Below are positions 8,468 through 18,891 of a stretch of 19,744 nucleotides of DNA, piece after piece; positions within the stretch are counted from its first letter, which is position 1; every line of letters begins with the position of its first letter. The notes under the pieces were generated by a model. That model saw nothing but the letters and a program-made list of their open reading frames with translations, did not search any database and was not told where the DNA came from. Position numbers and translations under genes: made by a program. Origin of the DNA: Tetrahymena elliotti 4EA. Its lineage: Eukaryota > Ciliophora > Oligohymenophorea > Hymenostomatida > Tetrahymenidae. The DNA lies in NCBI GenBank assembly GCA_000231825.2, contig JH720331.1, positions 1 through 19,744 of the forward strand. The letters run 5' to 3'.

Positions 8468-11400
8468 ATGTCTTTCAACATGAAAATTAGTATCATTTTT
8501 GTTCTAATAATAGAAACAATCAAAGCAATTGATTTTCCTGAAACATCATTTTAGTGTCCTTCGTTCTAATATACAGCAGGTATTTAAACATTTTTTAAAT
8601 AAAAAGCAAATTTATTTAAAAAATATTAATTAATTCTACTAAATAGGTCACCCTACCAGCATATAAGCTATTAGTTACATTTCAAATTCATTATTGTTTG
8701 CATCTGGAGATTCTTAGGGAAGATTTCTGCTTAGTAATATTAAGACAGGATAAAATATTATCTTTAAATAAGGTTATACTACTGATTCATCAGGAATTCA
8801 GTCAATCGCTTCTAATTTTAAAGGAGATATTCTTACAATTTCTTAAACGGAATATAAAGTGTTCAATATATATTCAGGATAAGTAATGTTAGACTCCTCA
8901 ATTACTACAAATACTTGTAATATTTTTATTATTAAATTAAGTATGATTTAATCATTTTTATGATAGAAAAATAGCAAATATTGACTCTTGCAAGCTTTAT
9001 AAAATAATACATAAATTCTTAAGATTACTTATAATACTTGATAACTTTATAAGCTGATACTTAAAATGGAATTACCTCTCTAAGTTATATAAGCAGCGAT
9101 TATTAATATAATATCTCCTTCTAAAGTAAATTATCAATCAATTTTATAATTTATTTTATTTTTCTGATAACCTAATTTCGCTTAATATCATTTTAATATA
9201 AATAGTTTACATATCAACTTCAACATCCACATAAGCAGGTGTTTCTGACTAACCTTCTTAGTTTTTAATTGCTTAAGATGTATCTGGAGTTTCTAATGCT
9301 AATCAAAAGTAGGCTATTCTAATAGGAATATCAACATCAAACTTAATTTATGGATGTGATATATCATCATCAATTTCTAGCAATACTATAAATGCAGAGT
9401 CATGGGTAGGTACTTCTTTAAGCTACCCAGTAAATACTTATAGTTACTTACTCAATACAACTATTATAGCTATTATGTTTAGTTAATCATAACCATAATA
9501 GCCAGGAGGAGCTGCTCCTGGATAGTAATCCAGCTATTAACAAAATAGTCTTGTCTTTTTTGATCTGAAAAACTTATAAAAAGGTAGTTCTAATTATGAT
9601 TTTTCTCTAAATTAAATGATTTCTTCGCCAACTGCAGCTGTATAGATGAGTAAATTACAAAAAACTAAATAAATATTCATTATTTTTTCATTAAATAGGC
9701 TCAAGCAACTTAATTAAGTAGATAAAAAATATAATTCATTAAAATTAGAATTATATTGCTTTCGTTTATTCACAATATATTACAATATACAATACAAATG
9801 ATCTAATTAATTCTAAATTCAACTTGTCAGGACCTACTTAAATTACATTTTCAACTGCTATACAAATAGTATAACCTATCTTTATTTCAGATTTATCCTA
9901 TATGCTTATTGCTTTCACAAATGGGAATGTAATATCCTTTGATTACTCTTCTTCAATTTCTTCTACTACTAGTACTTCTGCTTCTACAGTTAATATATCA
10001 TCATTTCAATTTGAATAATAATCTCCTACTGGTAATTTCATAATTAATTAAAGCCCTTCTTTTTTAAATTTTAAAGTAAATTTAAATCTAATACTAAAAT
10101 TTAATAAAAGGATTGAGCTCTACAATAAATAATTGTTAATACAATGATACTGATAAATAATTTACATTTTTTGGTACACCTTAATCAGCAAAAGATGTAA
10201 TAAGTGTAGCTTACTCTAAATTCAATTTAAATTCATCTGTAAGAGTAACTTACAGTGAATCATTTAGTAATGCATAATCAGTTAGTTCTTTAGCTATAAG
10301 CTCAGAGGCAGATGTTTTCATAATAAGTTTTAAAACTGAATAATATCAAGAAAAAATAAATGGTGCTTGCCCTACAGTAGGCTAAATATCGAACACTGTT
10401 TCAATAGCATCAAATAAATTATATTTTATCAATTAATCTCAAAAAATAACTGTTAATTTAGATTTATCTAAATAAAATTAGTACATAAATTAGATAGTTC
10501 ATCAAGTATCCTTTAATATAGGATTAGTTGATTACATAGCCTTTATTTTTGATATTTAATCACTAGATTTTACTAATTATTGTTTAATCAGCTCTTCAGG
10601 CCCTACAAAACCTCCTGGTGGTAGACTATTACAAGTTGTTTCACAAACAGTTAATTTATACTTATACATTTATGACTCTCTTGGTAACCTTAAATATAAC
10701 TCAGTTAGTCCTCTTATTTAGTTAGAAAATACATCAAATATTGTTAATTTAGTATCAGATTCTAATTCTAACTTGGTTTTTGTTCTTAAAAGTTAATTAT
10801 TTTTTATAAAACCTTACTTAGTAAATGAAATTATGAACATTTAGTAGTCTTAGATTGATATTAGTAAAATTTAATAATTAGTGAAAAGTTTTACACCAAG
10901 CATTGACAAAGATTTAAAAGATATTCTCTATTTCAAATTCATTCCTGGTTTAGATTAATTCTTTATTTAATTTAGCTTGAATCAAAGCATATTAGTTGTT
11001 TACTCATCATTTGTAAGCTATCTTCCTTTATGGTCAACAGATCTTTAGTTAAAAATAAATCAAATTGTTAGTTCTACTAGTATAACTGATGATAATCCTT
11101 ATCAAATCAGTTAACTTTTATACAAAAAATCAACATCTTTGATTATTCTTTTGGTTAGTTCCTATATAAAAGTATATAACTATAATTAAGCAAATTATGC
11201 TTTAACATTATACTCTACTATTGATAAATCTTCATCAGGAACTTTCTTCAGTTTTATAGTGACAACATCGACCTCTAACTTACTCTTTGTTGAGTCTTCT
11301 TCTCTTATTTCATTGTATTTGCCTTTTATTTCATAATTTTTATTAAATTTTAAAATTTGGAAGAATGATTAAAATATAATAATATGAAGTTTGTTTTAAA

Positions 11401-14400
11401 TTAAAGTTAATTTTTTTAATATTTTAAGTACATTCCTAGTTTTTTTTCTATGCTCATATAAAATTAATTTCCTTAGCAATCATAATAAAGCATAAAAATC
11501 TTCGATATTTGAGCGATTTAAGTTTAAAGTTCAAAATTATTTATTAAATTTTGAAATTTTTAATATACTTTAAAATGATTAACTAAAATTATGAAATAAA
11601 TATTATTTTTATTAGAGTGAAATTAAATGGCTGTGAATCAAACATATGTGAAAATAACTCTTGTGAAATTAGTAACTACATAGATTAGTAACCTAATAGT
11701 GTTATATCAGACTACTTTAAGAAAGATGATTCTGGATACAACCTTTATTAAGAAGCATTACTTTAATTAAAGCTAGATTTTCTAAATTCATTAAATTTCT
11801 TTTAGAAAATGAATATAATTTATAGTATTTATATTTAAAAAGGAAGCTAAATTAATTTTAATCTTTTATACATTCAACTTGATAAAGATTATTAATAGAT
11901 TTCATCTAAAAAAATATTATTAAATCTTAAAATTCAATCTGTTGATAAAGCTTTGGCTAATCCTTAAAATACATTTTCAGAATTCACATTGATTCTATCA
12001 GAAACATTATAAATTAAATACTACAACTTTATCTAATTTAGGAATGCTAAAATCATACAAAATGCAAAATTGTCAATATTTCAAGTGATAAACAATAATT
12101 TCCTGATGACTAACACTCTACTAATAAATAATAGGTAACCATTAATTTCATTTTTTTAATATTGATAAATTTTTGTAAAACAGCTCTTAACCTATAACAT
12201 CATATGTTATATGTTCTCAGACAGGAAATTTATAATTTGAGAATACTATTATATCATAGTAATATTTTAATCAATCATAAAGTTTCTTTTATGTAACTGT
12301 AGATAACTATGCTTTGACTTTATAAAACATAACATTCTAGCAAAATACTTTTTATTACACAAATCTAATTTACTCTGACAATGTGCTCAAACTTACTATG
12401 AATAATTTTAACTTGATAGACAATATAATTAGACTGAATTAGACTATTTGTCTTTCAAGGCTATTAATTACTACCTAAAATTTAACTCTAAACTAAGCCA
12501 CCATTTCTTCTAACATCTTAGAAAATGTTTCTTTATTTGGTATAATTTATTAAAAATACTTAAAAATAAAATTTATTTTTTTTAAATATTTGATAGGCTT
12601 AAATCAATATTAAGGCAGCTTCTTTTATGAAATAAGCTCACTTACCTTAGATAGTAATACATTTTTAATGACAGATTCAACAATCAAAGTTTTAATTTTT
12701 GATGGAAAAACATCTGAACTTGGTTATTAATCACAATTATCTATCAATTAAAGTACTTTTAAATCAATAGATGTGATTTCTTGTAGTTATTCTTAGTATC
12801 AAATAGATAAATGCGCTAGTATTTCAGTTAGCCTCTCAACTTCATTTCAATAAATTGCTTTAGCAAATACTATGCTTACTGGACTATAATATATTAATGA
12901 TATAGATAATAATATTACCTTACTCAGCAGTACTAAATCAGAAAATGTAGTTATTTCCAATTATTTTTGTAACAATACAATTTCTAATAATTCAAATTTT
13001 GATTCATCTTGCTTAATATTTAGTGAACATACAGATTTATCTTTGACTATTAGCTAAAGTGGCTTTAAAAATAAAAATTTATAAAATGGTAATGTGATAG
13101 GTATTTAATCTAGTTCAAATTAATTGAATTAAAATAACCCAGATGGCTACATAAGTTTAAATGATACATATTTTGATAATATAAACTTAATAACTCTTAC
13201 ATCTTTCTACTAATCAACTCTTATTTTAATTGAATCATATTAAAATTTAAAAATAATATTTTCTAATGTGACTTTTAATTAAATTACCTATACCACTCCT
13301 CAGAAACTTTTTTAAAGTTCTGGATCCTGTGCTACATTAACATCTCCGTTTTCAAGTTTTCTCCTTTACTAATCTTAGATTAAATATCTTAAATCTTTTT
13401 CATAATCAGTACAATTTTTTTAATTTTTAAAATTTTATTATTAATGATTAAATAAAATCAATAGGCAGCTTTTTATTTAAATGTTTATTAAGGAGAAATA
13501 ACCTAATCTAATTTTACAAATAACAATTACGATTTAAGCTAAGCAACTTATAATGGAGGTTTTATTGAATTATAATCTAATAACTTTACAGTAAGTAGTT
13601 CTAATTTCACTAAAAGTATTGCATAGTAAGGGAATGGATTTACAATAGTACCAAATTCTATCTAAGCTAATTTTACATTTAATCAATGCATTTTCTCAGA
13701 TCTCTTAGCAGGTTCAAATGGTGCTGCGGTTTTTATAAATTAAGCACTTAACCAAACAACTTTAAAATTTGAAAGTTGCCTATTTTAAAATATTATTTCT
13801 AGCCAAGGAGGAGCAGTTTATTTATACTTCACAGTATCATCTAAGAATATATTTAACTTTTAAAGTGTCTTTCCATCAGCTATTTTTAATAATTGTGAAT
13901 CCTTAAATCTATTTTCTATTGAAGGAGGATTAGCTTATATTTAAAACTCAAATCTCTAAATTAATAATTTAGTCTCACAATAAAATAATCCAAATCTTGA
14001 AACATATGACACCTAAATGTTAACTTTGTTATCAAGTATGAACAATATAGGGGAGTATATTAGCTTATCGTCAAGCATAGCTGAAATTTCTAAATTGAAT
14101 CTAAGTGGCTTTTAAGTTTACATAAAAAATATTTTAAGTAGTGATGCTTCTACCTTAATACTCAAAGCAATAGGATCTAGTCAAGCCAGTATTGATGATT
14201 CAATAATTTCAAATAGTATATTTTATAGATCATCTATGATTCTTATATTATAATCTACCCTTAAAATGACTTATACAAATATAACTAACAGCTAGTAAAA
14301 TTTTTATGATATTTACCAATCTAACAAAATAAATAAAAATTAAATTAAAAAAATTTTTTTTAATTCATTTTTATCTTTATCACCCAAATTAATTTTATTT

Positions 14401-17400
14401 TTTTTATTAAAAAGATGCTATGTAACTACTTCTAGAATTTTAGCAACAGATATAAATTCTGACATATCGTCATAATTTAGTGCAATAGTAGTAGAATAAT
14501 AGTCCACAATAAATTTAAATTTTGTTAAGTTTTAGAAGCTTACATGTTAAAATAGCTTGTGTAGTGGAGGAGCTTTGGCTATGTTTAATTCATAAGGGAA
14601 TATTTTGAACACTCTTTTTGATTAAAATTAATCTTAAAAAAATGGAGGCTCTTTATCCATTATCAATTTAAGTCATGACATAACTATTAAAGATAGTAAT
14701 TTTACAAATAGCTAATCTATTGATGGTTTTGGAGGTGGAATATCATTTGTGACTAATTAAAATCAAAATGATCTAGTATTAGATACTTGCATTTTTAGTT
14801 CAAATAGTGCTAATTAGGGAGGAGGAGCATATTTTGAAGTGTAAGAAACAAAACAAACCAGCGATTTAACTATCTCACTGATAAACTCAGAAATAATAAA
14901 TAATAAGGCATCAATATTGGGAGGTGGTATTTTTTATCAAGGCTAATCTCCATCAATAGACTAAAACACCATAATCAAAGACAACTAAGCTAGTATTTAT
15001 TCATCTTATTTTTTAATAACATTTAGTAAATTACTTTTATTTTTATAATAGATAGCTCATATGGTCAAAATTCTTTTTCTTATCCTAAAATGATGGTTCT
15101 TAACTATACGTTAAGTTAGGATGGTTCAAGTTTTACCTATAGCAGCTATTATGATTCTGATGGAAATCAAGTATATCAAATCTTAGAATAAGTTAGTGGA
15201 ATTGCACTTCCAAATCTAATTTTTTAGTTGCTTGATGAAAACAACTAAATTATTGACAGCTCCTATAGTCAAATTTCTTCAACAGTTACTTTGGAATTAG
15301 CTAAGAAATCAGATAATTTTATAATTTCTAGTTCTTAAACTAGCTTTAATTTTAAAGGATACTTCAATGTTACTAACCTTTTATTAACTGGTATTCCTGG
15401 AACAAGTGTATATTTAACCTTAACATCTAGTAGTATTTATTCAGGAAGTTCGTCATAATATAAAATAATTTTAGAAGTATAATTGAGATAATGTGTAAGA
15501 GGAGAAATATATTCAGAAGTTACCTAGTTAGTTTCCTCATAATCTCAGAATTTCTACAAATGTGTTGAGTGTTCAACTGGAACGTAATATTTTTAAAATA
15601 TTTATTTTAATTAATCTTATGTATTATTAGATATTCATTAGCATATCCTTAATTGTCTGACCCAATAAAAGAATGCAACAAATGTAGTTCATATGCATAG
15701 TGTCCAGGAGGATTTGAAATAGATGTAGATGGAGGCTATTGGAGAATTAATGATTAGAGTGATGATATAATTAATTGTATAAATTCTCCTAGCAATTGTC
15801 TTGGTGGATCCACTAACTCTACATGTTCTGAGGGTCATACAGGACCTCTTTGTGAAACTTGCAATATTTATGATGGTTATACTACGGCTGGTAATTTTTA
15901 ATGTGGTGTATGTGGCGATCATGTAACAAATACTCTAAAAATATTAGGGCTGATGATATTTTATGTAAATTCAACTTTTACTGAAATATTTCAATTTATC
16001 TTGAAATTATATTTTACTTAATTAAAAGATTATTAGTGCTAAGATAAGTGTAGATGGGATTCTTAATAAATTGGTCACATACTATACAATTAGGGTACAT
16101 CTATCATAAAAATAGATTGAAGAGGCAGAATAAAATACTTCTGTTTTGTTAAAATTAATTTTAAATTATTTTTAAATCATAATGGTCCTCACTACTTTTT
16201 AAATCAGTGTTCCTTCTTTTTTCAATAATCCTGTAGATGTTGTTGCTAATCCAATAACCTAAATTCTTTATTCATTTGAATGCTTTTTTTATGAGCTATA
16301 AAAAATCTCAGGTATAAATATGATATATTTACAATTAATTTCTGCAGTGATACTCCCTATTGTCTGCTTGCTGATATTTGCTATATCAGCTTTTATTTCA
16401 TACAAAGATCCATTTATAAGGGGATTCTACTTAAATACGTCGTTTTGCTATTGCTTAATGTACTTTCAACCTAGTATATTTAAAAATGCAATCAGTCTGC
16501 TAAGTTGTCGTTAAATAGGTAAAAACTTATTAAACTTTAATTCAATTTTATTGTCTATTTTTTATAATAGGTAATATAGAATACATTTAGTTTAATTTAC
16601 TTTTTGAGTGCTACACTTCAGATTATATGCTATGGTCATTTAGCTTAGTAATTCCTGTCATATTAGTGATTGCAGTTTTCATTCCCCTAATTTTAATAAT
16701 CTTAATTTGGAAATCAAAGTCAAAAAAATATATAGTTGAAAAAAGAAGTTTTATGTTTATGGTTTTAGAATATAAGCCAAGTGCAAAATACTGGGAGTTT
16801 GTTAAGATGAATATGAAGCTATTAGTTATGTGCTGCTTGACTTTCTATGAGTATGATATACCTAACAAAGTAAATAAACAATCATTCCTATATTCCCTCA
16901 AAGTTATTAAATAATTTTTAAATATAGATTTTGTTCATATTATTCATAGTATGCTTATATGGTTCTCTATTATACAATTTTGAACCTTACAAAGAAAAAA
17001 TCTACAATAAAGTTGATATGACTTAAACTATTGTATAAGCAATTTCAATATATTTAGGGTTTGTTGCTTATTAAAATTTTAACAAGCCCTTTTGGTGGTT
17101 ACTTTCAATCATTTTAATTGCAATAATAAATCTAATCTTTTTAATTTGGGCCTTTAAAATTCTTAGTAAAGCTTTTTTCAATAAACACAAAGACTTGTTT
17201 GAAAAAATAAAATTATTTTTTGTTAAATTTGCTTGCTGTAGAAAATATTTTTTTTCTGAAAAGCAAAGAAAATACTATCTTAAAAAAAGATGGTTTAGGT
17301 CTATAAAAAAACTTTTAAAAAAGAAAAATCTTATCAGCTAATGGAGTGGAAGACTTAAGGTATAACCATAATAGGTATTCCCTATTTTGAATGGGTAGAT

Positions 17401-18164
17401 ACCAGAAGACCAGATACAAAGTACTTTTAAAAGAAATAAAGCTTTATCTAAATATGAAGAATAATAAAAAGAATAAAAGCCTAATGAACAAATATTTAAC
17501 AGTGATATCATAGTAGAAGAGAAGTTATTTGTAAAAAGCGTTCCTCACTTTTTAAAAGCTAAATCTGTAAATTAAAAATATTTAAATATAATTATTTATG
17601 ACTTATTTAAAGTATTAAGATGAGAGTCCAAATTAAATTGACAACAGAAATTATTAGCTTAAAACTAATCCTTCTCTAGCTAATGCTACAGGTAAAAATT
17701 ACAATAAATTTTCAAATAATTTAATAAAAATAATTTAAATTCAAGGGTATACACCAAAAATGGGAGATAACACTTCATCATCCAAGAATTAGCTTGTTTT
17801 CTCTAAATTTATTTAAATGAACTAGTTTCAATATCATTCTAACGAAATTAAGAATTAAGATAGCTAACGGAGCCAGATTGAAAAAATAAATGAAACTGAT
17901 TTAATATCTGACAGAGAAATAAATGAAGGAACCAATGTTCTCAATTAAAAGTACTTAGGAGATTCTTCTTTTACAAAGTTTAGTTAATCTTAAAGAAATT
18001 CTAAAGGAAAAAGTGTATTTAACTCTTTAAGTGGTTCAAATTTGCTTAAATCTAAAGATACCTTGATTAATGACAAATAAAATTAAGATATGAAAAGTGA
18101 TTAAGATATCAATATTGTTAGTAGTAGTATTTAGGATAATTTTTAAAAAGAAAATAATTTATGA
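8468..18164 (+). CDS. Giant surface membrane protein: propeller-like + Pmp-like beta-helix + Cys-rich + polytopic membrane domain
   Basis: Table-6 model of 18 exons and about 2,802 residues; ATG 8468, TGA 18162-18164. Introns: 8580-8646, 8917-8966, 9126-9205, 9650-9698, 10032-10110, 11315-11615 (uncertain), 12135-12183, 12540-12596, 13409-13464, 14295-14414, 14993-15051, 15584-15630, 15965-16028, 16519-16570, 16870-16927, 17567-17612, 17692-17745. Residues 1-23 are a signal peptide (SIIFVLIIETIKA core). About 38-840 form a beta-rich, propeller-like ectodomain; about 845-1880 a parallel beta-helix with GGA/FxxN repeats; about 2019-2146 are Cys-rich; about 2146-2505 hold seven or eight membrane segments; the rest is a Lys/Ser/Gln-rich cytosolic tail. 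The architecture matches large ciliate transmembrane proteins that have no known function. A cell-surface receptor, adhesin or channel-like role is inference. The second Met (8480) is an alternative start. Confidence 0.78.
8647..11314 (+). other. Propeller-like extracellular region of the giant protein
   Basis: Exons 2-6 encode about 800 residues of short beta-strand-like blocks rich in Ser, Thr, Asn and Gln with few charges. Early blocks read like WD-type strands (LLFASGDSQGRFLLSNIKTG, then YKVFNIYSG; later MLIAFTNGNVISFDY). The alternation of hydrophobic strand, turn and next strand suggests one or two beta-propellers facing outside the cell. Individual blades cannot be delimited by eye, and the exact family is unassigned. 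Confidence 0.5.
11315..11615 (+). other. Least certain intron of the giant gene (301 bp)
   Basis: The frame of exon 6 hits TGA near 11385, and the next solid exon starts around 11616. Splicing GT at 11315 to AG at 11614-11615 (phase 2) joins LISL to VKLNGCESN in frame. At 301 bp it is far longer than the other introns (46-149 bp). Parts of it are open in other frames, so a small hidden exon is possible. Confidence 0.4.
11616..15150 (+). other. Beta-helix region with Pmp-like GGA / FxxN repeats
   Basis: Exons 7-11 and the start of exon 12 encode strand-turn repeats with Asn ladders typical of right-handed parallel beta-helices. Recurrent GGA[I/V/L]-type motifs are visible, for example GGAVYLY, GGALAMF, GGGISFV, GGGAYFE and GGGIFYQ. 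They alternate with FxxN-type motifs (NFTNSQ, IFSSNSA, NFTNNNY, LFDQNQ). The paired motifs are the hallmark of chlamydial polymorphic membrane proteins and are also found in ciliate surface proteins. The region would form a long rod projecting from the cell. Confidence 0.7.
15492..15919 (+). other. Cysteine-rich juxtamembrane module
   Basis: Exons 12-13 encode closely spaced Cys pairs, in order: CVECSTGT, ECNKCSSYAQCPGG, GGYWR, NCINSPSNCLGG, CSEGHTGPLCETC and CGVCGD. The EGF/GCC-like spacing implies a disulfide-bonded stalk between the beta-helix rod and the first membrane helix. The intron at 15584-15630 interrupts the first Cys cluster and restores GTYSLAYP when removed. Confidence 0.7.
15920..17169 (+). 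other. Polytopic membrane domain of the giant protein
   Basis: After splicing at 15965-16028, 16519-16570 and 16870-16927, the hydrophobic segments include LKILGLMIFYIIS, LLKLILNYFQIIMVLTTFQI, LISAVILPIVCLLIFAISAF, VIPVILVIAVFIPLILIILI, ILFILFIVCLYGSLLYNF and WWLLSIILIAIINLIFLIWA. One or two weaker ones lie between them. Seven or eight passes are likely. No pore or catalytic motif was recognised. Confidence 0.7.
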
Positions 18165-18238
18165 ATCAATCATACAAAAATAGATTAAAAATATTAAAAT
18201 TCTGATATTTTTTTTTGCTTAGTTCTTTTTAATAGTTT

Positions 18239-18330
18239 ATTTTAAAAATAAAAATGTATGCTTTTTATTTTTACATAATTTGTTTGATACAAAGAAAATT
18301 ATTACTATTCTTTATTTTTTTTTTAACTTT
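18239..18330 (+). repeat. Diverged direct repeat, copy 1
   Basis: This block reads TTTAAAAATAAAAA, then TTTTTATTTTTACATAATT, then TTTGATAC, then AAGAAAATT. The same order of words recurs at 18468-18560, offset about 230 bp. The shared 16-mer TTATTTTTACATAATT is the best-conserved core. It lies just downstream of the giant gene's stop, so it may be 3'-UTR sequence. Confidence 0.5.
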
Positions 18331-18467
18331 ACAAAATAAAGAATATGCAAAAAAATAAATGAAAATACTCAACAAACATTAAAAAGTCCAAACAAAAATT
18401 TTAATTTAAATAATTTTTAAATACAAAAATTTAAATTAGAATATTTTTTGTTTAATTTTTTTTTTAA

Positions 18468-18560
18468 TTTTAAAAATAAAAAATTTTGTGTTTTTTATTT
18501 TTACATAATTAATTTGAGACTAAGAAAATTGTTATTATTTTTTATACTTTTTCTAATATT
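18468..18560 (+). repeat. Diverged direct repeat, copy 2
   Basis: This is the second copy of the block at 18239-18330, with substitutions and small indels (TTTGAGAC instead of TTTGATAC, GTTATTATT instead of ATTACTATT). No target-site duplication, open frame or terminal inverted repeat points to a mobile element. Slippage or an old tandem duplication is more likely. Confidence 0.5.
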
Positions 18561-18891
18561 TTAAAAAAAATGAGCAAAAACAAGCAAAAGCTTTTGTTTT
18601 TGAGAATTTCTTTTGAAGTAAATATTTGACTTTTAAGCTTGGTCAAAAGTAGTTTAAAATAATGAACAAAATCATAAATACTTAATCTAATAATTTTGTT
18701 TTTGAACATTCCTAAGTAACATAATCCAATTTATTTTCCAATAAAAAAGTTAAGTCTTTGAAGGAAACAAAAAATTTAATTTGAATAAAAATAGTGGAAA
18801 AGACAAATTATATTTATTGAATAAATCTCTTTGATATTAATTTACAATTTAGTAAAAAAAAAAAATTAAAAAATAAATTTTTCTTTAAAAG

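Larger units (their letters stand above)
18165..18891. other. Spacer between giant gene and last gene, with duplicated block
   Basis: This is mostly homopolymeric A/T. It contains a diverged direct repeat (listed separately). A short frame at 18662-18784 (ATG...TGA, 40 residues with table 6) could be a small 5' exon of the next gene or chance. Its possible donors (18716, 18749) are in phase 0 and do not join in frame to the next supported exon. Confidence 0.45.

Noticed and set aside
8698..8886. Standard-code frame of 62 residues on the plus strand
   Set aside because: It lies inside exon 2 of the giant gene in a different frame. The table-6 frame starting at 8649 is the coherent one.
14295..14414. 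Coding insert of 40 residues in the beta-helix
   Set aside because: The stretch is 3n and stop-free, but it is almost pure A/T and encodes Lys/Asn/Phe runs. It has good GT/AG ends, and removing it restores the repeat pattern, so I treat it as an intron.
15689..15922. Standard-code frame of 77 residues on the minus strand
   Set aside because: It is antisense to the Cys-rich exon of the giant gene, where the plus strand shows clear CxxC and GPLCETC motifs.
16320..16914. Two separate small plus-strand membrane proteins (16320-16514 and 16627-16914)
   Set aside because: Both are pieces of exons 14-15 of the giant gene plus intron read-through. They join in frame when 16519-16570 and 16870-16927 are removed.
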